Below are positions 1 through 8,292 of a stretch of 13,760 nt of DNA, piece by piece. Source of the stretch: Polyrhizophydium stewartii (lineage: Eukaryota; Chytridiomycota; Chytridiomycetes; Rhizophydiales); assembly GCA_027604665.1 (NCBI GenBank), contig JADGIZ010000433.1, positions 1 to 13,760 on the forward strand. Reading direction: 5' to 3'. Position 1 is the first letter of the stretch; the number at the start of each line of letters is the position of its first letter. The notes beneath the pieces are model-generated. The model saw only the letters and a program-made list of their open reading frames with translations, searched no databases and had not been told where the DNA came from. The position numbers were made by a program, and so were the translations under genes.

Positions 1-670
1 GGTGGATTATCAACTTAGTTCTTGAGTTCATCACTGTAGAATATTTCAGATATCGTTGTTCCACTTTGCATTTGACTAGCTATACCTATACTTAGCTAAC
101 TTAACGATGGATGGATGAGTTAGTATATTCCAAAGAATCGTGGAGGATTTAGCTACATGCGCCTATGTTTAGGTTTAACTCTAAAATGGTTTTGTTCTAT
201 TCTTATATATCTAATCATTTGTTGTTTTCCCTTGATTTCTCATCTAATATGAATTATATGGTAAGGTAAATAGAGAGAATCGGATGAGAAGGAATTATTT
301 ATTGACTTAACACTATCTTCGAGGGTCCATTTTATGAATAATAGATTTACTCAACTCACCCTGACCTCCTTGATAAATACGGTCGATCTTTAAAGATCGA
401 TTTGATCTATCCAAGCCATAGCTAAAAGATCAATTTAGAATACACGGTTGATGCGTAGCTACCCCTCTTGAATATTGATTTTTATATAAGAATTCCGATC
501 TGAACCAATGCAAATAGGTTGTGTTTAACATAAACCATATCACTACCTTTCGTATTCTAAGAATGTGTTCTATAATTAGCATCGTGGTGGTGCGACATCA
601 TGACCAGCATTGGAAGACTACCCTATATAATGCATGTCCTGCAGTAGACCAACCAATAGGGGAAAGGAAG
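1..670. other. AT-rich intergenic DNA, no gene recognised
   Basis: I see no conserved mitochondrial protein, tRNA or rRNA signature on either strand here. Stops are frequent in all frames even when TAG is read as Leu. The only clear structure is one TCGATC-type palindrome at 383-400. A short + strand open frame that starts near 521 runs straight into the GC-rich cluster at 680-812 and is most likely spurious. Confidence 0.5.
383..400. repeat. TCGATC/GATCGA palindrome family (representative copy)
   Basis: TCGATCTTTAAAGATCGA is one of eight related palindromes. The others are at 1181-1197, 2108-2123, 4150-4164, 4747-4763, 4953-4969, 7898-7913 and 8278-8292. Most keep TCGATC and GATCGA as arms while the centre varies between three and six bases; the one at 4953-4969 has the arms GATCGA and TCGATC. 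Confidence 0.8.
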
Positions 671-775
671 TTGCTTAGAGATCGCGACCGCTCCGCTGCG
701 TCTGTTACTACATTTTTGGGTTCTGGCCGCGACGGAGTCGCTCCGCAGCGCACATCTTTTTGCAGGTTACCCGGA

Positions 776-806
776 GCGACCGCCTCCTTCAAGGAGGCTA
801 CGTCGC
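776..806. repeat. Nested GC palindrome, GCGAC/GTCGC outer stem
   Basis: Outer arms GCGAC (776-780) and GTCGC (802-806) enclose a near-perfect inner palindrome at 782-798 (GCCTCCTT, C, AAGGAGGC). The spacing, one C on the left and TAC on the right, is the same as in the elements at 2464-2496 and 5499-5531, which carry a different inner hairpin. It forms part of a wider GC-rich cluster from about 680 to 812 that also contains CCGCTCCGCTGCG-type repeats. Confidence 0.8.
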
Positions 807-870
807 GATATTTCCCATCTGATATTTGTAAATAAGGGAGAATAGATCTTGGTCTTTTACGATTTAGCTA

Positions 871-902
871 GAATTGCCGCGTAGCGGGCCTCCGGACGAA
901 TT
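871..902. repeat. GC element of the GAATTGCCG family (composite copy)
   Basis: The element starts GAATTGCCGC, continues with GTAGCGGG to make a CCGC-gta-GCGG hairpin, and ends CCTCCGGACGAATT. Compared with the copy at 4856-4878, it looks like the same element with an extra small hairpin half inserted after GCCGC. Related copies are at 3247-3269 and 4813-4847. This is a short dispersed GC cluster of the type common in fungal and algal mtDNA. Confidence 0.7.
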
Positions 903-1533
903 AGTACAAGGCCCGTCATTTTATCAACATTTCTAGTAACTTGACAGATAAAATATTTACAACTGTTAGGATCACAATTAGCTACTCTTAATTTATTATT
1001 TACTACGTTATTTGGCTTGTCTTAATATCTACTTCAATAATACGACTAAATATTATGAGTCATGTCAAAATGAAGACTTATTAGGCGATTATTTATGTGA
1101 AAATGAGTGGTACTTTACCAGAAAGTGTTTATAAAGAGCCGTAAATAAACAAAGGATACTAACTGCGAGTTGGTTTATTATCGATCCTTTGGATCGACCT
1201 ATACCTAGAAAGATTTTGTCTAATCGTAACACATCTATAAATTAGGTTGATTGAAATTCTTTGTCTCGGTGCGATTTACTTTAGCCTACGGGCCCGAGCC
1301 TGTTAATACTACTGAAAATCTATTTTTGAGAAGCACACATAATGTAGATAATTATTTATGATCTGAATAATGCTAATTTACTGACCTGCTTACTCGAGGG
1401 CTTCGCCAATTATTAAAGTAAAATACATTGGAAAAAGATACGCGAAGCTCTAAATATTTATTAACAGGAGAATCTGTATTCTGTGGGCCTGCGGCATCTT
1501 GTAATCAATTACAATGGAAATTTTCACTTCTAA
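903..1533. other. AT-rich intergenic DNA, no gene recognised
   Basis: There is a TCGATC-type palindrome at 1181-1197 and a short GC-rich motif around 1280-1300. The motifs GCTTCGC and GCGAAGC recur at about 1400 and 1442. No reading frame on either strand matches a family I know, and no tRNA-like cloverleaf was seen. Confidence 0.45.
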
Positions 1534-1608
1534 TAGGCATATGTCCAGACCAATAATCCGAATAAACATTGTGGAATCATTAGATTTAAAGCGATAGCTT
1601 CGCAATTA

Positions 1609-1650
1609 ATCGTGGAGGTGAACGCACCGCGGGGGCGGGCACGTCCACCT
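1609..1650. repeat. 42-bp GC repeat, copy 1 (pair with 9108-9148)
   Basis: This block, beginning ATCGTGGAGGTGAACGCACC, recurs in the same orientation at 9108-9148 with a single base difference: one extra G in the G run here. Arms GTGGA and TCCAC can pair, and GGTG-aacg-CACC makes an inner hairpin. The flanks of the two copies differ, so the unit itself appears to be what moved or was copied. Confidence 0.9.
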
Positions 1651-1912
1651 AGAAAAGATAATTTGAGGTGCTTCGCAATACTAATCCTTGGAATAAAATT
1701 AGCACCAACAATAATCTATAAAGCAGATAACAACCTAATAGGGTTTAATATTAAGATCCAGATGATAGGTTACAAGATGAAATACTCTAAAGTAAGATTA
1801 GCATTAAAGTAGAACCTGTTTATAAGTAGTTAATATTCAAATTACGAAGTATTCACACCCTATAAATCAAAGAGGTGTAGGTTAAGAGCAATTATATATA
1901 ACAAATCAAATT

Positions 1913-1940
1913 GGACGGCGCTCAGCGACGTCCTTACGAA
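1913..1940. repeat. 28-bp GC repeat, copy 1 (pair with 4190-4217)
   Basis: The 28 bases starting GGACGGCGCTCAGCGACGTC and ending TTACGAA are identical to 4190-4217, in the same orientation with unrelated flanks. GGACG and CGTCC form a stem. It behaves like a small dispersed GC cluster. Confidence 0.9.
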
Positions 1941-2046
1941 ATTGTTTAATGAAGAGGCCACATATAATAATTCTAAGTTTCACCCCCAGAAGATTTTAAA
2001 TAATACTTTAAATCAAGAGTTAGATGAGACTAGTTCAGAAAAGTGA

Positions 2047-2370
2047 AACAGGAATAGAAATAAAATGGGTAAACTAGATATAGGAAGGTACAAAATTATC
2101 TTAATTGTCGATCTTCAGATCGATAGATTGACGTCCATCAATAAAGTAAAATCCATATTAGATTGTCACCTATATTATATGAATAAACTGGATCGAACTT
2201 AGTGATACAAAAATTACTATATCATCATTTTTTATAATTCATCTAACTAATTTAGGCTATCAAGATTTTAGGGCGCTTCCACGCGCCCGCCCCTTTAAGG
2301 GGCTTATTATAACAATGTTCTATCTAGTAAATGAGAATACTTTGTTTTAATGGAGTTTAACCAGAATTCG
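2047..2370. other. AT-rich intergenic DNA with palindromes
   Basis: This stretch contains the palindrome TCGATCTTCAGATCGA at 2108-2123 and a short GC-rich inverted repeat near 2270-2303 that includes GCCCCTTTAAGGGGC. No gene-like frame was recognised. Confidence 0.45.
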
Positions 2371-2433
2371 CCCGGAGGGGGAATTCGGGCCCTACAGGGC
2401 GAGTCATTGACTCAGCTACGCACTGAATTCTTG
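2371..2433. repeat. Double-hairpin GC element with GAATTC arms
   Basis: Outer arms CCAGAATTC (2371-2379) and GAATTCTTGG (2424-2433) can pair imperfectly. They enclose two compact hairpins, GCCCTACAGGGC (2389-2400) and GAGTCATTGACTC (2401-2413), set side by side with no gap. The design of an outer stem with two inner stems matches other clusters in this window. Confidence 0.65.
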
Positions 2434-2463
2434 GTTAGCTGGAGTGGCGGGGCCCGTCACGGA

Positions 2464-2496
2464 GCGACCGGAGCCTTGTAAAGGCTCCTACGTCGC
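2464..2496. repeat. Nested GC palindrome, GCGAC/GTCGC outer stem
   Basis: GCGAC (2464-2468) pairs with GTCGC (2492-2496) around an inner stem GGAGCCTT (2470-2477) / AAGGCTCC (2481-2488) with loop GTA. It has the same architecture as 776-806 but a different inner hairpin. It is nearly the same sequence as 5499-5531, which differs by paired changes in the outer stem. Confidence 0.85.
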
Positions 2497-2510
2497 ACCT
2501 ACGAGGCCTT

Positions 2511-2568
2511 GGCCGCCGGTGCTTCAAGCACCGGGCCTCAGAAGAGCTTCTGAGGCGACGTCGCGGCC
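2511..2568. repeat. Double-hairpin GC element, copy A of a 54-bp inverted repeat
   Basis: Outer arms GGCCG (2511-2515) and CGGCC (2564-2568) enclose two long hairpins: CCGGTGCTT/CAAGCACCGG (2516-2534) and GCCTCAGAAG/CTTCTGAGGC (2535-2556). The self-complementary GCGACGTCGC follows at 2555-2564. Bases 2511-2564 are the exact reverse complement of 5414-5467, 54 of 54 bases. This fits the double-hairpin element concept described for Allomyces mtDNA. Confidence 0.85.
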
Positions 2569-2744
2569 AAGATATTTAAAAATATTATAAGGTGACGATA
2601 AACCAAGAACAAATCGCTAGCCGCTTTTATTATGAGTATGTAAATAATAAGTATGGAACCTAAGATAATTAGAAATATTAAATAAATAATGGCGCTCCAA
2701 GGTAACTGGTATAAAGACCTCTAAGTAAATTGCGAAGCCGCTTC

Positions 2745-2803
2745 AATTCCTAATATTATGGCTTCGGTTTATTGTTTTATCCCTTCAATTTAAGCGACTG
2801 CGT
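2745..2803. repeat. 59-bp direct repeat, copy 1 (pair with 4358-4416)
   Basis: By my count 56 of 59 positions match 4358-4416. The shared block starts AATTCCTAATATT and contains GGCTTCGGTTTATTGTTTTA and TTCAATT, ending GCGACTGCGT. It is mostly AT-rich, unlike the GC clusters, so it may be a duplicated piece of ordinary mtDNA. The last part also recurs near 6859-6877. No product is evident. Confidence 0.85.
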
Positions 2804-4189
2804 CACTCCCCTACCTTCCTGATACTATACTATCAGATCTTCAGCAACTAATTACATTAGTTTTGAGTAGTGCAACTCAATCAACCAGCTTTAGCAGTTC
2901 TAACTAACCTGTTTTGACCCCTATTCTAAATTGACCAGTAGAACCCATCGAGGCCTCGGCCTCCTTTGAGGAGGCCACGAAGTATGGTTTCCCCCTCCGG
3001 GCGAATTCTGCCTAAATGCAATTACATCATCTTCATTACTTACAAGGGTTGTCCTCACAAACTAACGTTTATTATTTTAAGAGGATGAGCTTCTTTTAAA
3101 GCTAAACCTAATATTGAATATTATAAAAGCTGAAGGATCAATAATTACAGTAATCAACCTAAAAATGTAATACTAAACAGTTGAGCGTATTATTAGTTCC
3201 ATTATAATTAGATCGCGAAGCTAACCAAGTCTTAAAGACCAATCTAGAATTGCCGCTTTGCGGGAATTCGGGCGTACGCACTGAATTTGTATTAACCTTC
3301 TTTGTCTTTGAAGTTCTATTCTTTATATTAAATCCTTGTAAGAAATAACTAATAGTGTAGTAGAATTGACAAATTAGTTCAGCTAAGTAGCGTAAATAAA
3401 TGTTTGAGGTTTCTCCTTCTAAATGTTGAGCACTGTAAATTATTTAATTACAACTTTATTTTCCATCCTTCCAATAATCAGGGTGTAGAACCAGTAATAC
3501 TCATCCTACATGATCAGATCCACATTAAACCTAACTCATTCAAATGAGTTTATTTCGCCTACCTGTTGTTGAATCATCAGACTCCGTCCAATTGATCAAT
3601 TAGATGTACATGAATTAAGTTCATTTGTTGTAGTTTCATTTATTAGCTTCCTATTAGATATACCCATCTTAAACAGCAATTATACTACCTCCTCTATTCA
3701 GGCTCCAGAAACCTTTATGTTGATCCTAAAGATGATTGCGGCAATTCATAGAATCGTCTAATCGCGTCGCGTCAGCTCGCGCCAAGCGACGCCGCTTCAA
3801 TTAAGGGGTTCTCTTTAGAATGATCGACGACCTCCGGTTGTCTGACGATCAATTTGCAGCTGAAGTAATATCGGTAATAAATAATGAAACTTCTAGAGAT
3901 CGTTGATCATGTTGTAAATTAGTTTTGAGAAATCCAAACACGCATGCTAATTTTAGATGAACATACCTCCATGAAGCAACGGGATTGCCTCAGTTATTCA
4001 TAATGGTACCGATCGTTTAAATAGGTGAATCATAATAGACTGTCCTCTAATTCACCACTCAAGTAGTTCTGTTATAAGTCTTATAATTTTCTAGTGGGTT
4101 ACCAGCTTAGCTAAAGCGCTCTTACTTAGTTTAATTACCTTAGCTTTGATCGATCTAAGATCGATTGATTAAAAGAGTTATGATTAATC
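2804..4189. other. Intergenic DNA with scattered GC clusters
   Basis: No gene was recognised. Structures seen include a GC-rich hairpin region at 2948-3003 (GGCCTC...GAGGCC), a GAATTGCCG-family element at 3247-3269, an AACTCATT/AATGAGTT hairpin at 3533-3550, a GC-rich patch at 3762-3795 and a GATCG...CGATC inverted repeat at 3822-3850. Reading TAG as Leu does not reveal any frame with a family signature. Confidence 0.45.
3247..3269. repeat. GAATTGCCG-family GC element, compact copy
   Basis: This is a compact palindrome running from GAATT through CCGC-ttt-GCGG to GAATTC. It is the simplest member of the family that also includes 871-902, 4813-4847 and 4856-4878. Confidence 0.75.
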
Positions 4190-4217
4190 GGACGGCGCTC
4201 AGCGACGTCCTTACGAA
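4190..4217. repeat. 28-bp GC repeat, copy 2
   Basis: Identical to 1913-1940 over 28 bases, with different flanks. It lies 25 bases after a TCGATC palindrome (4150-4164). Confidence 0.9.
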
Positions 4218-4357
4218 CTGCTAAAATATCTATTCAAATGCTGCGCTCATCGGTCTTAGATATTAAAACTAATAGCCCAATCCATTAAGTTAATGTCTTT
4301 AGGTATACTTTTAGGAGATGGTTAGATTATTCTCTAAGATATAATGTAATAACCAAA

Positions 4358-4416
4358 AATTCCTAATATTCTGGCTTCGGTTTATTGTTTTATCCCTTCA
4401 ATTGACGCGACTGCGT
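4358..4416. repeat. 59-bp direct repeat, copy 2
   Basis: Matches 2745-2803 with three mismatches. It runs almost directly into the double-hairpin cluster at 4433-4493. Confidence 0.85.
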
Positions 4417-4432
4417 GATTGTTCTTGTAGCC

Positions 4433-4493
4433 GCGACGTCGCCTCCGGCCCGCCCCTTGAGGGGCGGGGGAGCCTTGTAAAGGCTCCGGTCGC
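4433..4493. repeat. Double-hairpin GC element with GCGAC/GTCGC outer stem
   Basis: GCGAC (4433-4437) and GTCGC (4489-4493) enclose two adjacent hairpins: a CCGCCCC-ttga-GGGGCGG stem around 4450-4467 and GGAGCC...GGCTCC with the TTGTAAA centre (4469-4487). The second is the inner hairpin of 2464-2496 and 5499-5531, while its right flank GGTCGC is in the opposite orientation. Further GC-rich repeats continue to about 4615, including the palindrome GTCCCGGGAC at 4561-4570. Confidence 0.75.
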
Positions 4494-4615
4494 TCCGCTC
4501 CGCTGCGTCCTCTTTGTTTATTAACCTGTTCTCATTATGAGCGGAGGCCGAAGCGACGGTGTCCCGGGACGAAGTGTAGCGGAAAGGAGCAAGGCGCAGC
4601 GACCTCCCTAGCCAT

Positions 4616-5277
4616 TGAGGAAGCTATCCTATTTTATATATCCTGTTATCTACTATCTTCTACATACCATACGTGAAGCGGCTTACGCGATCTATACCTT
4701 ATCTTATATTACATTACTTATATTAAACTATATATTCCACTACTTATCGATCTAATAGATCGATCTTTAGATAAAAACTTCTTATATAGTTATCGAATCT
4801 ATGATTCGACTAGAATTGCCGCCTCCGTCGCTAGGAGGCGGGAATTCGTTTATCCGAATTGCCGCCTCCGGACGAATTTATTAAACTAATCCTGCTATGT
4901 TATACAAAACCTAATTAGACTAAAGATCTCAGTAAGACAATCAAATATCTTTGATCGACTTCGTCGATCTATAAAAACTTGCTAACCTAACACGCAAATG
5001 TATTATTTTAACCCCGTAAACCGTAAATAAAATCAAAATCTAAACGTTTACAACTGAGCGAGTAGGTTTTGCTACCACTTGAATCTCTAGGTGATAAGTA
5101 GTTGAACTAATCTAGACAATCCATAAGATCTTGATTGAGTAGCTTTGAGGGGTTCCGGTAGTGAAATGAGCTAATAAAGCCGCTTGGAGTTGCTCCTATA
5201 GTGACGCGGCCGCTCTATATTCCATCTAATAATTAGTCGATCCCAAATCCTCTTTAGCTTTTCAGCCATTTTCCCTC
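4616..5277. other. Intergenic DNA with palindromes
   Basis: Two TCGATC-family palindromes lie at 4747-4763 and 4953-4969. Two GAATTGCCG-family elements lie at 4813-4847 and 4856-4878. No gene or tRNA was recognised. A short - strand open frame in 5171-5365 runs into the GC cluster and looks spurious. Confidence 0.45.
4813..4847. repeat. GAATTGCCG-family GC element, full palindrome
   Basis: The arms run GAATTGCCGCCTCC and GGAGGCGGGAATTC, separated by GTCGCTA. A shorter relative follows eight bases later (4856-4878), so two family members stand almost in tandem. Confidence 0.8.
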
Positions 5278-5326
5278 GCGACGTCGCCTCAGAAGCTCTT
5301 CTGAGGCCCGGGACTAGAAGTCCCGG
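5278..5326. repeat. GC element related to the 54-bp repeat but with an exchanged hairpin
   Basis: The first 34 bases (GCGACGTCGC plus the GCCTCAGAAG/CTTCTGAGGC hairpin and CCGG) equal the start of 5414-5467. The next hairpin differs: CCGGGACT-aga-AGTCCCGG (5308-5326) replaces CCGGTGCTT-GAAGCACCGG. The outer CCGG pair is kept while the inner stem is changed on both sides. Confidence 0.85.
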
Positions 5327-5413
5327 TGGCACCTCCGGGGCCGGTGCTCCGCACCTACGCCACATCTAGCACCTTATCGCCCGCGACAGCCGCGACGTCG
5401 CCTCCTCACAGGT

Positions 5414-5467
5414 GCGACGTCGCCTCAGAAGCTCTTCTGAGGCCCGGTGCTTGAAGCACCGGCGGCC
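5414..5467. repeat. 54-bp inverted repeat, copy B
   Basis: This is the exact reverse complement of 2511-2564. It holds GCGACGTCGC, the GCCTCAGAAG/CTTCTGAGGC hairpin and the CCGGTGC/GCACCGG hairpin. It is followed directly by a G/C-tract hairpin at 5464-5489 (GGCCCCCCCATC, ttc, GATGGGGGGCC). Confidence 0.9.
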
Positions 5468-5498
5468 CCCCCATCTTCGATGGGGGGCCGGTCGCGGA

Positions 5499-5531
5499 GT
5501 GACCGGAGCCTTGTAAAGGCTCCTACGTCAC
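5499..5531. repeat. Nested GC palindrome with compensatory change (GTGAC/GTCAC)
   Basis: Same design as 2464-2496, with inner stem GGAGCCTT/AAGGCTCC and loop GTA, the same single C and the same TAC spacers. The outer arms read GTGAC (5499-5503) and GTCAC (5527-5531) instead of GCGAC/GTCGC. The C-G pair has become T-A on both sides, so pairing is preserved. Confidence 0.85.
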
Positions 5532-5589
5532 GTCCGTCGCTTTCTATTCTTGTGGTTTTTCGCGAACGCACTGCGGGAATTCGAATAAT

Positions 5590-5624
5590 CCTCATCGGGC
5601 GGGGCCCTTACCGCCCCGATGAGG
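5590..5624. terminator. Strong GC hairpin
   Basis: CCTCATCGGG-CGG and CCG-CCCCGATGAGG pair with a single bulge around a short central loop. It is the 3' edge of the 5.28-5.62 kb GC cluster. It could act as a transcript-end or processing hairpin, but no gene lies upstream to support that, so it may simply be another dispersed GC element. Confidence 0.3.
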
Positions 5625-5639
5625 TTATCCTATTTTGGC

Positions 5640-6150
5640 CCAAAACTTATCTCTTATAGCCCTCTACCATTTATCTAATCTTCTTTTACACATTATATAC
5701 TAATAGACTAGCAGTATAAATAAGTTCTAGTAAGTAACCTTATAATAATAGATATTCCATATAGAGATAATAGTCAAGAGGGCGAGTCGTACTTCAAACC
5801 AAGAAAGGAGATAGATCTGTTATTAGAGAGAGAAAGGATAAAGTATTGTAAGAAATAAGACCATTTTCTGTATATCAAACCCAACCAATTAATGATCAAA
5901 ACTAATATTATGGTTCTTATATGGTAAAGCAAATCAGATTAATTAAATGTGTTTTTCTCGATCTCGCGTCAGCCGCGCATCCGCGCCGAAGAAGCCTCGA
6001 CTTTCGCACATAGTGCGATTTATTAGAAGGTCCATGATCCTATTTTGGACTAACCTTTAGCTTCAATTGCCATTTAGGCTTTGGAACCCCAGTTTGACTA
6101 AAGAATTATCATACTATTCAAATAAGAAATTAAGCCCGCAGGGCTTTCTC
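5640..6150. other. AT-rich intergenic DNA
   Basis: No gene was recognised. There is a short GC patch at 5964-6000, and the hairpin GCCCGCAGGGC lies at 6133-6143 just before the next double-hairpin element. Confidence 0.45.
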
Positions 6151-6200
6151 CCTCGCTCGGCCTCATCAAATGAGGCCCGCCCTTTAAGGGCGGTGCGAGG
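6151..6200. repeat. Double-hairpin GC element (clearest example)
   Basis: Outer arms CCTCGC (6151-6156) and GCGAGG (6195-6200) enclose two perfect hairpins lying head to tail with no gap: GCCTCATCAAATGAGGC (6160-6176) and CCGCCCTTTAAGGGCGG (6177-6193). This three-stem layout is the double-hairpin form described for mobile elements in Allomyces mtDNA. A run of nine G with a matching CCCCC follows at 6215-6235. Confidence 0.85.
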
Positions 6201-6239
6201 AAGGTCTCACGAGCAGGGGGGGGGTGTGACCCCCTAGTC

Positions 6240-8268
6240 GAATCACTAACTACTCGAGGAACTCGTGGGTCCAATAGCTAGATCATCAACATTAGGGGGC
6301 AGTATCAATTTCCATCAAATTCCATAGACCCACTCAAGTTCCTCTATTTCTTTTTATGATTTCCACTTCACTTACTGTACCATTTATAGTCTCGGGTAGA
6401 CTTCTATTATACGTCAATCCATTTCGATTCAATTGTAGGGAGAATCTCGACCTAAGAGTTTTACTATCTCATAAAGGAATAACGTAATTGACGCTATACA
6501 AACAAGATCCTCAATTATTTGGTCGGGCTACTATCGGAATCGCTCGCCCTGCAGCATAATAATGCTTCTCTCCCTGATTTTACAACACCAAGAGGTTGAA
6601 TTTCACTTTGGGTTAACCTTATATCAATAGTTGAAGAATCTTGCTCAAGGACTCTTAGTTCAACAGGTTTATTTAGCTTTCACTCATTAAATGAGTTGGT
6701 TATTTTATTATATAATTAATTAACTATGATCAAACATTTCTTATCTTCTACATTAGACTACGACTCACCTGTATAAATGTGTCAATATAGTTTTTAAATT
6801 AGATAGGGGGGGTGTTAGACACCCCCATCCAAGCTAAAACTTGAATTATTATTACTTTTAAGCGACTGCGTGATTGTATTTCATTACTAGTTAGTCAACA
6901 ATTTCTAGTAGAATGAGCAATCGTAGATTGCCTTTGACCATGATAGTTAAGCAGGTGTCTAATTGAGTTTGGGGATCGTAACCTCAATCGATTAGTATAG
7001 CTACCTCAAAATTTTACTTATGAAAGGGGCTTCTAAAGAAGCTAACTCTAAACATTTTAATAGTCGCTTTTGGTTTGATTTTCCTGGCCAATTCTCAACT
7101 TTAGACTAAGTTAAAAATGAGTATTTGGAGCGACTCCGTCGCGAATTTCTTCATAATAATTTACTGTGTTTTATAGATAAATTAAGATTATGTAAGTAAA
7201 TACTGAAGGTAGATGATAACTATAGGAATCAACGCGAAGCCGCTCAAGATGATTAGCAAAAATTTATTAATTAGCTCTTCATCCTAATGCACAGCCAACC
7301 ATGAACATCCATAGATAATGTCGCTCAGCCATCCCGAGATCCAGAACCATGCTAATAAGATCTTTTTAATATACCAAAAGGCCAGTAACATTTGCCCGGC
7401 GTCCGTGCGAACTCTTTATTATTTACGGTAGCTGCTCAGAAGTTTTAAGCCCCCAATGGTTTTAATTACTGCGAATCACCCCCATCTAAGATGGGTGTTC
7501 TTTCAAATGCTTGGCAAATCTTCCTCCGTAGGTAGTAGAATAAATGGAATAACCTAAGTCCAAAATTTGATGTACCTTGTAATAGTCGATCAGATATCGA
7601 TGCATGGGCTCCTAAGCTCTTTAGAGCGAAACTGATTGAGTTTCCTAGAAGTTGACGGTATTAGGTTGAGACGTAATTGATAATGTATAGCTCTCAAGAC
7701 TGATCAGAAACAATCAGTTTGTATGAAGCATGAAATACCTTTATGTTTTTAGTATGAGTAGGCGTAAAGTATTCAACACTTTTCATTTATTCTTGATAGG
7801 TTGCTGCCAAAGATGGAAAGGTTAAAACTATTGCTTGCTTAATCATGGTTGAATTAATTGAGGAGGGAGGCGACGCCACGACGCGATCATCTATTTGTCG
7901 ATCTTTAGATCGATCTATTATTAACTCCAAACCTCAGTTCTGTTTAATTAGAAAGTACCAAGATGAGAGAATTTATTCACTAGAGAGGCAATTTACCAAT
8001 TCTTTAAGATTAAGTAGTAAAACTATAGCTTATTGGAAGCCATGCACTGTAATTGCCCAGAATCAGAGATTCGATAAGTGGAAACTATATGAGTCTAAAT
8101 AATATTAACCTCTAAATGCTTATTTTGTTATACATACTTGCTTATCATAGTGAAAGAATAGATATTCCTTAAGAAGAGAAGTTCTAGCTTCCTAATCTAA
8201 CATCTTTATTGACCCATCAATTTCTCATATTGAATTATGCGGTCTAGTTTAAAGTTAGTATGATTTCA
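6240..8268. other. Intergenic DNA, no gene recognised
   Basis: Structures seen: hairpins at 6682-6696 (ACTCATTAAATGAGT), 6808-6826 (GGGGGTGT-tag-ACACCCCC) and 7481-7495 (CCCATCTAAGATGGG); a third copy of the GCGACTGCGTGATTG motif at 6861-6877; and a TCGATC palindrome at 7898-7913. An 85-codon + strand frame at 7845-8102 contains that palindrome, has no recognisable domain and uses no TAG. I regard it as doubtful. Confidence 0.4.
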
Positions 8269-8292
8269 GTAGAAAAATCGATCGTAGATCGA

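Larger units (their letters stand above)
1534..2046 (+). pseudogene. Possible degraded ORF of unknown identity, interrupted by TAA and carrying GC repeats
   Basis: If TAG is read as Leu, one + strand frame is open from 1534 to 1830 (99 codons), meets a single TAA at 1831-1833, and is open again from 1834 to TGA at 2044-2046 (70 codons). The second part is hydrophilic and protein-like (for example NSKFHPQKILNN). Two dispersed GC repeats lie inside the frame, at 1609-1650 (42 bp, a multiple of three) and 1913-1940. I do not recognise the product. The basic, lysine-rich stretch around 1740-1809 superficially recalls mitochondrial ribosomal protein S3, but no S3 signature is present. Chance openness in AT-rich DNA is a real alternative. 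Confidence 0.2.

Noticed and set aside
521..835. 104-codon + strand open frame and its - strand shadow (598-792)
   Set aside because: More than a third of it is nested GC palindrome (680-812). The two strands are open because the palindromes mirror each other, and no domain is visible.
5171..5659. Open frames on both strands through the 5.28-5.62 kb GC cluster
   Set aside because: They consist of the repeat and hairpin units themselves. The predicted proteins are just translated palindromes.
6473..6515. Small-subunit rRNA motif (AAAGGAAT...ATTGACG)
   Set aside because: The two halves are separated by six extra bases, and none of the following conserved positions match.
7845..8102. 85-codon + strand frame
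   Set aside because: It includes a TCGATC palindrome and a GC patch, has no family signature and uses no TAG. It is kept only as a note in the intergenic entry.
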